64,000 nt of DNA, taken from the NCBI RefSeq assembly GCF_039538765.1, contig NZ_BAABCJ010000002.1, forward strand, positions 372,001 to 436,000, written 5' to 3'. Below the pieces are notes generated by a model. It worked only from the letters and a program-made list of their open reading frames with translations, searched no databases and had not been told where the DNA came from. This DNA is from Zhihengliuella alba. GTDB lineage: Bacteria; Actinomycetota; Actinomycetes; Actinomycetales; Micrococcaceae. A program made the position numbers and the translations under genes. Shown here piece after piece: positions 10,333 to 18,336 of the stretch. Within the stretch, counting starts at the first letter, position 1. Each line of letters begins with the position of its first letter.

Positions 10333-11685
10333 TTGACGAACGAATTTCGCAGGCTCCCCAGCGGGGAGACCGTGGTCCAGAACCTCCCCTGGCGCTGGCG
10401 CGTCCAGGGGAAGATCTTCCTGATCGGCGGGCTCGGCTTCATGTTCGACGCCTGGGACGTCACATTGAACGGCGCCCTGATCCCGCTCGTCGCGGAGGAA
10501 TGGGGCCTCGAGCGGACGACGGCGGCCCTGCTCAGCACCGCGAACCTCATCGGGATGGCCCTGGGCGCGTTCCTGTGGGGCACGATCGCGGACCGCGTCG
10601 GACGCAAGAAGGCGTTCACGTGGACCCTGCTGATCTTCTCCCTCTTCACGGTGGCCGGTGCCCTGTCGCCCTCGTTCGAGATATTCGTGCTGTTCCGGTT
10701 CCTGGCCGGGGTGGGCCTGGGCGGGTGCATCCCGGTGGACTACGCGCTGGTCGGCGAGTTCACCCCGGCGCGGCAGCGCGGGCGGGTGCTGACGGCGATG
10801 GACGGGTGGTGGCCGGTCGGTGCCGCGCTGGCGTTCTTCGTGACGGCCCTGATCCAGTCCACGGCGGACAACTGGCGGCTGGTGCTGCTGACCATGGTGC
10901 TGCCGGCCCTGCTGGTCTTCTGGGTCCGCCGCGGGGTCCCCGAGTCGCCTATGTACCTGATCCGCCAGGGGCAGAGTGCCCGCGCCGCCGAGATCATCGA
11001 CGACCTGGTGGCCCGGACCGGGGGCACCCCCGAGCCCTACACGCTGCCGGACCCCCAGGACGCGCCGCGGATGTCGGCCGGCTCCATCGGCGAGCAGCTG
11101 GCGCGGATCTGGCGCTACGACTGGAGGATCACCGCGGCCGCGTGGAGCCTGTTCTTCACGGTGCTGCTGGTCTACTACCTGGCGCTGACGTGGATGCCGA
11201 CCATCCTCGCCGACGCCGGCCTGTCCCAGGTGGCGTCCTTCTTCGGCACCGCGGGCATGGCGGCCGTGGGCCTGCTCGGCGTCGTGGTCTCGGCCCTGCT
11301 GGTGGAGCGCGTCGGACGCAAGTGGCTCCTCGGCGTGACGGCCCCGCTGGCGGTGGCGGTGCTCCTGGTGGTCGCGCTGACGCTCGGGACGCCGTCGGTC
11401 GCGGTCGGCTGGCTCCTGGTCTTCGGCTTCGTGATCCAAATTGCCATACCCGTTCTCTACGCTTACGTCTCAGAGCTCTACCCCACCGAGCTGCGGGGGT
11501 CCGGCTTCGGCTGGGCGTCCACGTTCAGCCGGGTCGGAGCCGGGGTGGGACCGCTGGTCTTCGTGGCGGTGTGGCCGGTCATCGGCCTCGCCAACGCGTT
11601 CCTGATCGCCGGGGCGCTGCTGCTGGCGGCGATCGGCTGGATGGCGCGGTTCGCCCCGGAGACCAAGGGGCGGATCCTGCACTAG
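10333..11685 (+). CDS. MFS transporter, metabolite:H+ symporter type
   Basis: A 450-aa twelve-segment major facilitator protein of the inner membrane. Loop 2-3 carries the MFS signature GTIADRVGRKKAF, and the second half repeats it as VERVGRKWLLG. The segment FRFLAGVGLGGCIPVDYALVGEF and the C-terminal ELYPTELRGSGFGWAS are typical of the sugar/aromatic-acid/metabolite:H+ symporter branch. The start is taken as TTG at 10333, with GAGG 10 nt upstream, because no ATG or GTG is available before the first membrane segment. Substrate is unknown. It is followed at 63 bp by the subtilase gene on the same strand. Confidence 0.85.
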   Translation: MTNEFRRLPSGETVVQNLPWRWRVQGKIFLIGGLGFMFDAWDVTLNGALIPLVAEEWGLERTTAALLSTANLIGMALGAFLWGTIADRVGRKKAFTWTLLIFSLFTVAGALSPSFEIFVLFRFLAGVGLGGCIPVDYALVGEFTPARQRGRVLTAMDGWWPVGAALAFFVTALIQSTADNWRLVLLTMVLPALLVFWVRRGVPESPMYLIRQGQSARAAEIIDDLVARTGGTPEPYTLPDPQDAPRMSAGSIGEQLARIWRYDWRITAAAWSLFFTVLLVYYLALTWMPTILADAGLSQVASFFGTAGMAAVGLLGVVVSALLVERVGRKWLLGVTAPLAVAVLLVVALTLGTPSVAVGWLLVFGFVIQIAIPVLYAYVSELYPTELRGSGFGWASTFSRVGAGVGPLVFVAVWPVIGLANAFLIAGALLLAAIGWMARFAPETKGRILH

Positions 11686-11748
11686 GCGCCGGAGCCAGTT
11701 GCGGGCCGGGCGACCGCCCGGCCCGGAGGACGACGAAAGGAATGTCCC

Positions 11749-13065
11749 GTGTACCTGCCGAATGAGCCCTTCGTCGCGTCGGTGAACCCGGGGAGGTTCG
11801 TGGTGGTCTTCGACTCCGACGACGCCGATGTCCTCGCCTCCGGCGCGCCCGACTACCTGGTCCGCCACGGCTTCTCCACGGAGCAGTACTTCCCCCGGCT
11901 CGGCATCGCCGTCGTCGAGGGCGAGCCGGGCCGGATGAACGCCTTCCAGGCCGAGAGCACCGATCAGCGCCGCAGTCTCGCGATCGTGCCCGAGCTGAGC
12001 TACCACGTGCTCGACGGCGGCCGACGGCGGGCCCGACCGCGCCGGGCCGCGATCGGCGCCTGCCCGGTGGGCTCCGACGACGCCTCCGGGAGCACCGGCG
12101 ATTCCGGTCCGGCTCATCCGGGCCGGCCCGGCGTCCCGGAGTTCGCCGCACCGGGCGCCGACCCGCTGCGGCCCGCGACGGCGGCCGCGCCGGCGTCCTT
12201 CACCGATACGGACGGGCTGACCTGGGGCCTGCAGGCGGTCCGTGCCGTCGAGTCCGGCTACGAGGGCGCCGGGATCCGCGTGGCGGTGCTGGACACCGGG
12301 TTCGATCTGGAGCACCCGGACTTCGCCGGACGGGAGGTCACCGCCGAGTCGTTCGTCGCGGGCGAGGACGCCCAGGACGGGCACGGCCACGGCACCCACT
12401 GCGTCGGCACCGCGTGCGGGCCGCGACGGCCCGAGACGGGACGCGGGTACGGGGTCGCCCCGGCCGCCGAGATCTTCGCCGGCAAGGTGCTCGGCAACGC
12501 CGGCTCCGGCTCGGACGCCACCATCCTCGCCGGCATCGAGTGGGCCCTGCAGAACGAGTGCCACGTCATCTCCATGTCGCTCGGCGCGGACGTCCAGCAG
12601 GTGCACCCGCCGTACGTCACGGCCGGCCGGCGCGCGCTGGAGCAGGGATCGCTGATCGTCGCCGCGGCGGGCAACAACGCGCGGCGCTCCAGCGGGAACG
12701 AGGGCTTCGTCGGCACCCCGGCAAACAGCCCGTACATCATGGCCGTCGGCGCCGTGGACGCGGATCTGGGCATCGCGGAGTTCTCGGCCCGGACGCTCGA
12801 CGGCCGCGGCGGCCAGGTGGACATCGCCGCTCCGGGCGTCGACGTCTACTCCGCCTGGCCCATGCCCGAGCGCTACAACACCATCAGCGGCACGTCCATG
12901 GCCACCCCGCACGTGGCCGGGGTCGCGGCGCTGCTCGCCGAGGCCACCGGGTTCCGCGGCCGGGAGCTGTGGGCGGAGCTGGTCCAGGAGGCGCAGCGGC
13001 TGCAGCTGCTCTCCGTGGACGTCGGTTCCGGGCTGGTCCTATCGCCGCCGCCGGCGCAGGGCTAG
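11749..13065 (+). CDS. S8 family serine peptidase (subtilase) without signal peptide
   Basis: Subtilisin-fold protease, 438 aa. The catalytic triad is complete: Asp182 in VLDTGFDLEHPDF, His214 in GHGTHCVG, Ser383 in SGTSMATPHVAG, with oxyanion Asn309 in AAAGNN. About 155 residues precede the catalytic domain: residues 8-90 look like a folded propeptide-like region, followed by a Pro/Gly/Asp linker. No signal peptide or Tat motif is visible, so it may act in the cytosol or leave by another route. GTG at 11749 has AAAGGA 8 nt upstream. The next gene encodes a small protein resembling a separate peptidase propeptide. Confidence 0.9.
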   Translation: MYLPNEPFVASVNPGRFVVVFDSDDADVLASGAPDYLVRHGFSTEQYFPRLGIAVVEGEPGRMNAFQAESTDQRRSLAIVPELSYHVLDGGRRRARPRRAAIGACPVGSDDASGSTGDSGPAHPGRPGVPEFAAPGADPLRPATAAAPASFTDTDGLTWGLQAVRAVESGYEGAGIRVAVLDTGFDLEHPDFAGREVTAESFVAGEDAQDGHGHGTHCVGTACGPRRPETGRGYGVAPAAEIFAGKVLGNAGSGSDATILAGIEWALQNECHVISMSLGADVQQVHPPYVTAGRRALEQGSLIVAAAGNNARRSSGNEGFVGTPANSPYIMAVGAVDADLGIAEFSARTLDGRGGQVDIAAPGVDVYSAWPMPERYNTISGTSMATPHVAGVAALLAEATGFRGRELWAELVQEAQRLQLLSVDVGSGLVLSPPPAQG

Positions 13066-13075
13066 TCTCGACCCC

Positions 13076-13333
13076 GTGGAGGAAACAGGTCCGGAGCGCG
13101 TCGTCGAGTGGGTCGTCTCGGTCGACGACGCGCACGTCGCCCGTGTCGAGGACGTCGTGGCCGCACTGGAGGACGCAGGCCTGAAGGTCGAGCGGGTGCT
13201 GGTCACGCTCGGCATCGTCTGCGGCCGGGCCGACGAGGCGTGCCGCGACGCGCTCCAGCACGTCATGGGAGTGGCCTCCGTGGCACCGGCGCAGACGATC
13301 CGCGTCGATCCCCCGGACGCCCCGATCCAGTAG
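13076..13333 (+). CDS. Small protein resembling a stand-alone I9-type protease propeptide
   Basis: An 85-aa protein. Predicted order of elements is beta (EWVVSVDD), helix (RVEDVVAALEDAG), beta-beta (LKVERVLVTLGIVCGRAD), helix (EACRDALQHV) and beta (VASVAPAQTIRV), the ferredoxin-like pattern of inhibitor I9 propeptides, which end in a similar V-x-S-V-x-P stretch. It follows the subtilase by 10 bp, so it could be its folding aid or inhibitor supplied in trans. GTG at 13076 lies 7 nt after a TAGTCT box (13063-13068) that overlaps the protease stop codon, which suggests its own leaderless promoter. The I9 link is inference from pattern and context. Confidence 0.6.
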   Translation: MEETGPERVVEWVVSVDDAHVARVEDVVAALEDAGLKVERVLVTLGIVCGRADEACRDALQHVMGVASVAPAQTIRVDPPDAPIQ

Positions 13334-13341
13334 CCCGGCGG

Positions 13342-13908
13342 CTACGCTTCCGCGGACAGCCCCGCGAGGACCTCCAGCAGGAGCTCCCGCTCCTCCACCT
13401 TGATCCGCTCATGCAGCGTCTCCTCCGTGTCGTCCTCTCGGACGGCCACGGCCCGCTGCGCCAGGATGGGCCCCGTGTCCACGCCGGCATCGGCGATGTG
13501 GACGGTGCAGCCGGTGACCTTGACGCCGTAGGCGAGCGCGTCCCGGACACCGTGCGCCCCGGGGAACGCCGGCAGCAGGGCCGGGTGGGTGTTGATGTAG
13601 GTGCCGTCGAAGGCGTCGATGAACTCCTGGCCGACGATCCGCATGAACCCGCTGGAGAGGACGTAGTCCGGCGCGTAGGACAGGCACTGCTGCGTCAGAG
13701 CATGGTTCCACTCGGCCCGGTCCGGGTAGTCCTTGAAGTTCACCACGAAGGTCTCGATCCCCGCGGCGGCCGCCCGCTCGACGCCGCCGGTAGCCTCTCG
13801 GTCCGCACCGACGGCGGCGATCTCCACGTCCAGCTCGCCGGCCGCTACGGCGTCGATGACGGCCTGGAGATTCGAGCCGGTCCCGGACACAAGAGCCACA
13901 ATTCGCAT
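13342..13908 (-). CDS. purN: Phosphoribosylglycinamide formyltransferase
   Basis: Third step of purine synthesis: transfers formyl from 10-formyl-THF to GAR in the cytosol. The 188-aa protein starts MRIVALVSGTGSNLQ with the phosphate-binding GTGSN loop. Catalytic Asn106 and His108 lie in INTHPALLPAFPG and Asp144 in the DAGVDTGPILAQ segment, matching the E. coli positions. ATG at 13908 is 7 nt after a TAGGCT -10 box (13916-13921) with no proper ribosome site, so the message is probably leaderless. It is divergent from the DinB-like gene by only 33 bp and convergent with the small propeptide-like gene. Confidence 0.97.
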   Translation of the reverse strand: MRIVALVSGTGSNLQAVIDAVAAGELDVEIAAVGADREATGGVERAAAAGIETFVVNFKDYPDRAEWNHALTQQCLSYAPDYVLSSGFMRIVGQEFIDAFDGTYINTHPALLPAFPGAHGVRDALAYGVKVTGCTVHIADAGVDTGPILAQRAVAVREDDTEETLHERIKVEERELLLEVLAGLSAEA

Positions 13909-13915
13909 GGGCTCC

Positions 13916-13934
13916 AGCCTATCGCCGATACGCT
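13916..13934. promoter_or_regulatory. Divergent leaderless -10 boxes in a 19-bp near-palindrome
   Basis: The 33-bp gap between purN and the DinB-like gene holds TAGGCT for purN (13916-13921, reverse strand) and TACGCT for the other gene (13929-13934). Together they form a near-palindrome with 16 of 19 positions symmetric. Each box is exactly 7 nt from its start codon. Confidence 0.6.
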
Positions 13935-13941
13935 GGAGTCC

Positions 13942-14589
13942 ATGAGTTCCAGCAACGCGAACGAGCAGACGCCGGAGGCCGCCACCGGGAGCCGCGACCC
14001 CCAGCAGGGCACGGCGGACTGGCAGCCGGACACCAAGGACTGGACCTGGGTCATGACCCGTCCGTGCGCCGAGTGCGGCGAGGACGCCACGGACCTGACG
14101 CCGCAGGACATCGCCGCGCGGATCCGACAGACGCTCCCCCTGTGGCAGCGCCTGCTGGTCGGCGAGGGCTTCGGCTCCGGCCGCGCGGGCGTCGAGTCCA
14201 GCGGCGGGGACCACGAGTCGGCCCTGCGCCGCCGTCCGGCTGCGAACACCTGGTCGCCGCTCGAGTACGCCGCCCACGTCCGCGACGTCTTCCGCGTCAT
14301 GCACTACCGCCTGGACCTGATGCTCCGGGAGGACGCGCCCACGTTCCCGGACTGGGATCAGGACCAGAGCGCCATCGAGGACCGCTACAACGAGGACGAC
14401 CCCCGCGTGGTGTCCGTCCAGCTGGCCTCGGCGGGCCGCGGCTTCGCCGATGCCCTGGACTCGGTCCTCCAGCGCGACATCGGGCGGCGCGGGATCCGCG
14501 GCAACGGCTCCGAGTTCACCGTGGAGTCCTTCGCCCGCTACGCCTGGCACGACGTCGCGCACCACCTCCACGACGTCGGCCTGCGCTAG
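13942..14589 (+). CDS. DinB-like four-helix protein
   Basis: A 215-aa protein of the DinB/YfiT-like superfamily, helical bundles that often bind a metal through three His residues and act as thiol-dependent transferases or isomerases. Candidate ligands are His in EYAAHVRDV near residue 113 and the HDVAHHLHD cluster at the C-terminus. The N-terminal 30 residues are disordered, followed by MTRPCAECGED with a CxxC pair and the family-like phrase PLWQRLL. ATG at 13942 lies 7 nt after TACGCT. The reading frame is open far upstream, but that part overlaps purN and is not real. Its substrate is unknown. Confidence 0.75.
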   Translation: MSSSNANEQTPEAATGSRDPQQGTADWQPDTKDWTWVMTRPCAECGEDATDLTPQDIAARIRQTLPLWQRLLVGEGFGSGRAGVESSGGDHESALRRRPAANTWSPLEYAAHVRDVFRVMHYRLDLMLREDAPTFPDWDQDQSAIEDRYNEDDPRVVSVQLASAGRGFADALDSVLQRDIGRRGIRGNGSEFTVESFARYAWHDVAHHLHDVGLR

Positions 14590-14610
14590 GCGCGGCCGGG
14601 GGGCGGACCG

Positions 14611-15969
14611 CTAGACCGCAGCTCCCCCGCCGACCGGACGGGTACCGCCGCGTCCCGGTTCGGCGGCCGTCCCGGTGACCGCCGTGGTGGTCCGGATGAA
14701 CACCACCAGCCAGCTGAAGACGATCCCCGCGGCCGCCAGCTCGAGCGCCGTGAGGTTGTAGTAGTGCAGCGGGAACCACAGCGAGGCCGCCCCGGCGAGC
14801 AGGGCGCCGGCGATGTAGGTGAAGGCGTAGAAGGCCCCCGGGTAGCCCGGCGCCCAGAGCGGGATGCCCAGCAGCAGGATCAGCAGGATCACGGCGAGCA
14901 GCCGCACGAAGAAGGTGTGGACGGGCTCGGACACGTGGAGCGTCACGGTGCCGATGCCGATCATGCAGAGACCGACCCCGATCAGGCCCCAGCGCACCAC
15001 TCCGGCCCGGGGCCGGAGGAAGCGGCGGTGTGGCCTGCCGGCCGCCGTGTCGTCTGCGTCGCGCACCGCCGCCCACCGGGTCAGGTCCCGGGTGACGAAC
15101 GCCGAGAGGGTGGTGAGGATGACGCCGGACGTCGTCATGGTGGTGTTGAACGTCCAGAACGAGGTGATGCCGGCCTGCCCGGTCCCGAGCTCGCTGAACA
15201 TGATGTGCCACCACAGCGGATTCTCGGCGGCGAGCATGCTGACCAGCATCCCCGAGGCCATGAAGCCGGCCAGCAGGAGCGACAGGGAGGCGGCGTCGAT
15301 CCGCGCGCCGGAGTCGTACGCCGCGTACGCGGCGATGCCGGCCGCGATGGCGAGCATCCCGCCGCCGGCGTAGGAGTCGACGGTCAGGCCGTAGAAGGCG
15401 TCCTGGAACATCCGGAACACCACGAGCGAGGACATGACGGCGATCGAGGCGTGGACCACCACCAGCGCGGCGCCGTCGACGATCTGCCGGAGCAGCGGCC
15501 TCGCGGACAGCCACGAGTGGGTGCCGCGGATCGTCTGGAAGTAGCCCGCGAGGAACCCGCCGCCGGCGGCGATGCCGGACGTCACTGCAGCGAAATCCGC
15601 CACTGAGCGTTCCCCGGCCAGCGACGGCCGGTAGCCGTCGAAGCCGACCAGGCCGACCACGAGAGCGACGAGCGCCGCGAGCCCGCCGGAGAGGATAGCC
15701 CTCGACTCGACCAGCGCGGACGCCGACAATGCACGGCCTCGGCCGGAGCCGGGACCACCGGGCTCCACCCCGCCAGTCCCAGCGGGCTCCGGGTCGGGGC
15801 CGCGCAGATCGGTGCCGACTGGATCGGCGCGGTCTGAGTCCGGGCCGCGCGAGTCCGGGCCGCGCGGGTCGGTGCCGCGCACGTCAGTGCCCCGGGGCTC
15901 TCCGGCGTGCGGCCCACGGGGTTCGGGTCCGGGTCCGCGTGGATCCGGACCCGGGGAAGCGGTCGGCAT
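14611..15969 (-). CDS. Multi-pass membrane protein with repetitive N-terminus
   Basis: A 452-aa membrane protein of unknown function. The first 85 residues are made of degenerate RGPD/RGTD units and are probably a disordered cytoplasmic tail. About ten hydrophobic segments follow, for example ILSGGLAALVALVVGLVGF and LLAVILLILLLGIPLWAPG. Its layout recalls DUF998-type membrane proteins, but I would not assign it firmly. ATG at 15969 has AAGGGG 7 nt upstream. It lies 78 bp after the DUF6350 gene on the same strand and may be co-transcribed with it. Confidence 0.7.
   Translation of the reverse strand: MPTASPGPDPRGPGPEPRGPHAGEPRGTDVRGTDPRGPDSRGPDSDRADPVGTDLRGPDPEPAGTGGVEPGGPGSGRGRALSASALVESRAILSGGLAALVALVVGLVGFDGYRPSLAGERSVADFAAVTSGIAAGGGFLAGYFQTIRGTHSWLSARPLLRQIVDGAALVVVHASIAVMSSLVVFRMFQDAFYGLTVDSYAGGGMLAIAAGIAAYAAYDSGARIDAASLSLLLAGFMASGMLVSMLAAENPLWWHIMFSELGTGQAGITSFWTFNTTMTTSGVILTTLSAFVTRDLTRWAAVRDADDTAAGRPHRRFLRPRAGVVRWGLIGVGLCMIGIGTVTLHVSEPVHTFFVRLLAVILLILLLGIPLWAPGYPGAFYAFTYIAGALLAGAASLWFPLHYYNLTALELAAAGIVFSWLVVFIRTTTAVTGTAAEPGRGGTRPVGGGAAV
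15791..15900 (-). repeat. Degenerate 15-bp tandem repeats coding RG(P/T)D-rich tail
   Basis: Units such as CCGCGCGAGTCCGGG and CCGCGCGGGTCGGTG recur with a 15-bp period, in frame, in the N-terminal tail of the membrane protein. They code for the RGPDS/RGTDP pattern. Confidence 0.65.
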
Positions 15970-16047
15970 GGTTCAGCCCCTTCCTCGGCGTGCGGTGCTC
16001 ATCGAGCCAATATTCGCACGGTCGACTGGCCGCGGGCTGAGGCCCGC

Positions 16048-17388
16048 CTAGCCGTCGTCGAGGACGGGGTCGTGCAGGAACATGGGTGTCGCCAGGGCGC
16101 CGAGCATCGTGCCGACGGCGACCTCGCCGGCGAGCAGCAGCGCCGTCGTCCACACGTCCGGCCCCACCTCCGTGAGGCGGCCGAGACCCACCGACCCCAT
16201 GGAGATCCAGCTTCCGGCCACGGAGACGAGCCCCGCCACGGCGCCGACGAGCAGGCCCAGCACCACGGTGGAGACGGTCAGCGAGAGCCAGCGGTAGGGC
16301 ATCTTGAGGGCGCACCAGTCGTCGAAGTGGTCCTCGCCCTCGCGGATGAACCACCATCCGGCGACGAAGCCGGCGACCCCGGGGAGGGCCATGAGCATCC
16401 AGGCGGAGGCGAGCGCCTCGCCCGAGGGGAGGGAGGCCAGCAGGGGCACGGCCGGCAGCGGCCCGACCGTGGTCTCCAGGGCGCTGAGCGTGGAGCCGGC
16501 GCCAATGCTGAAGCCGCCGCCGGAGATCCAGGAGAGCGCCCAGAACGAGGCGTTCGGGATCAGCCCGAGCTGGCCGAACGTCAGCAGGAACCCGCCCACG
16601 ACGCCGGTGCGCAGCTGCTGGTACACGTTGGACATGTCCGCCCAGTGGAAGCCGAGGTTGACGGCCAGCACCAGCGCTGCGGCGGCCAGGGCCGTGAAGT
16701 AGGCGACGACGCCGGACCGGATCACGGCCCAGACGTACGACCCGGCCCAGCGCGCGTGCTGGCTGGTCCTGGCGATCCAGGCCACCAGGTCCACGCCGAT
16801 CAGCCGGGCCCACGAGCCGGCCTCGCGCCGGCACCCGGTCACCACGCCGATGCCGACCACCACGAGCGGGACGAGGGCCGCGGCGACGAGGTTCACGTCC
16901 ACCTCGTCCGTCTGCACGGCGAAGCCCGTCAGGAGCTCGAAGAGGGCATAGGCGCCGAGCGCCCCGACGAGGCCCTGCCAGAGGTTGTCGGAGTAGGAGG
17001 CCCGCGCGATGCGCCGGCCGGACCAGCTCGCCAGGAGGAAGGGTACGAGCATCAGCCCCAGGGGCGTCAGCGACAGCGTGCCCGTGAGGATCGCCCCGCC
17101 GTCGCCTGGGATGGAGAGTCCCAGCGGCACCCCGTGGATGAGCAGCCAGGCCTGCCCGCAGAGGCGGAACAGGTAGGCGAGGTCCAGGTCCAGGAAACCA
17201 CCGGCGAACCAGACCGCCACCAGCGGGACCACCACGAGGAAGGCGCTGATCACGGCGGTCTGGAGCAGTTCGAGCGCGCCCTGCAGGAACAGGGGCATGG
17301 GGATGCCGTCCCGCAGCACGTCGCGCAGGCGGTCCGCGAGGCGGGGCTTCGGCTCGGTTCCCGGGGCACGGGTGGGCTGCTTGTTCAT
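16048..17388 (-). CDS. DUF6350 family membrane protein
   Basis: A 446-aa polytopic membrane protein with about ten hydrophobic segments; phrases such as PLFLQGALELLQTAVISAFLV, LLTFGQLGLIPNASFWALSW and the Gly-rich SWISGGGFSIGAGS match the actinobacterial DUF6350 family. Homologues lie just upstream of purN in many Micrococcales, which agrees with the location here, although a second membrane protein gene now stands between. The start MNKQPTRAP (ATG 17388) is used because the frame upstream is not conserved; a GAGGGG run abuts the ATG directly, so translation initiation is unusual. The function is unknown. Confidence 0.85.
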   Translation of the reverse strand: MNKQPTRAPGTEPKPRLADRLRDVLRDGIPMPLFLQGALELLQTAVISAFLVVVPLVAVWFAGGFLDLDLAYLFRLCGQAWLLIHGVPLGLSIPGDGGAILTGTLSLTPLGLMLVPFLLASWSGRRIARASYSDNLWQGLVGALGAYALFELLTGFAVQTDEVDVNLVAAALVPLVVVGIGVVTGCRREAGSWARLIGVDLVAWIARTSQHARWAGSYVWAVIRSGVVAYFTALAAAALVLAVNLGFHWADMSNVYQQLRTGVVGGFLLTFGQLGLIPNASFWALSWISGGGFSIGAGSTLSALETTVGPLPAVPLLASLPSGEALASAWMLMALPGVAGFVAGWWFIREGEDHFDDWCALKMPYRWLSLTVSTVVLGLLVGAVAGLVSVAGSWISMGSVGLGRLTEVGPDVWTTALLLAGEVAVGTMLGALATPMFLHDPVLDDG

Positions 17389-17446
17389 CCCCTCAATCGT
17401 GCCACTCGGCGGCGGAGGCCCTGACGAACGACTCGGTGCGCTCCGT

Positions 17447-18196
17447 TCAGAGAACCTCAACGAGCCCCTCGACGAGGGCCATGATGGCGCCGGCGAACGC
17501 GATGGTGATGACGAAGATGCGGGCGCTGCGGTCGGAGACGTGGCGCTGCAGCCGCTCACCGCCCAGGATCCCGGCGATGATCGCCACGACGATGAGCCCC
17601 CACATCCACCAGTCGAGGGCCGGGGCCTGGCTCGGATCGACGGCGAGCTTGGCGGCGACGGCGACCAGCCCCATGCAGGCGAAGAACGGCTGCAGGGTCG
17701 CCGCGAACGACCGCTGCGGCCACCGGGACAGGACGGCGTAGGCGCTCACGGCGGGGCCGCCCACGCCGGCCATGGCGTTGGTCAGCCCGGACGCCAGGCC
17801 CGCGACGGCGCGGGGCGCCTTGCCAGTGACGACGACGTCGGCCCGGCTGAGCGAGAGGGACAGGATCAGCGCGATCAGCACCACGCCGCCGACGAAGATG
17901 GACAGCGGGCCGGAATCCATGTGGGCGGCGGCGAGCACCCCCGGGACGGAGCCGGCGATCGAGGCGACGGTGAGCCAGCGGAACATCGACCAGTCGATGT
18001 CCTTCCAGACGCGCGGGATGATGAGCGTGCTGGAGACGACGCCGCAGACGTTGATCAGGAACACGCCCACGTGCGGCCCGAGGAGCAGCACCAGGAACGG
18101 CGAGGCCAGCATCGCGAAGCCCAGCCCGGCGACCCGCTGCGCGACGGCGCCGAGCAGCACCAGGCCGAGCACCATCGCCAGCATCGTCAGTTCCAT
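17447..18196 (-). CDS. TauE/SafE (TSUP) family membrane transporter
   Basis: A 249-aa membrane protein with about eight segments in two related halves, typical of sulfite/organosulfonate exporters. Family-like stretches are VAQRVAGLGFAMLASPFLVLLLGP at the N-terminus and its repeat GLASGLTNAMAGVGGPAVSAY in the middle. ATG at 18196 follows a TAGGCT -10 box (18204-18209) by 7 nt and lacks a ribosome site, pointing to a leaderless transcript. The exported compound is unknown; no sulfur-metabolism genes are nearby. Confidence 0.88.
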   Translation of the reverse strand: MELTMLAMVLGLVLLGAVAQRVAGLGFAMLASPFLVLLLGPHVGVFLINVCGVVSSTLIIPRVWKDIDWSMFRWLTVASIAGSVPGVLAAAHMDSGPLSIFVGGVVLIALILSLSLSRADVVVTGKAPRAVAGLASGLTNAMAGVGGPAVSAYAVLSRWPQRSFAATLQPFFACMGLVAVAAKLAVDPSQAPALDWWMWGLIVVAIIAGILGGERLQRHVSDRSARIFVITIAFAGAIMALVEGLVEVL

Positions 18197-18336
18197 GCGG
18201 GCAAGCCTATCGGCCCGGGGACCGTCCATTGCCCTCGGCAACCACTGACGCGCCGACGTCGCGGGCGCCCCCAGAGTTCACCCGCTCCCCCGCGCGGGTT
18301 CACCGGCCCGCCACCGCGCAGGCGGATGATCGAGAT

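Noticed and set aside
9047..10336. 429-residue forward open frame opposite the Nramp-type gene
   Set aside because: Antisense shadow without any domain.
11470..12912. Reverse open frame opposite the subtilase
   Set aside because: Overlaps a gene with complete catalytic motifs; no features of its own.
13108..13941. Long N-terminal extension of the DinB-like gene
   Set aside because: The frame is open but covers purN antisense; the true start at 13942 follows a -10 box.
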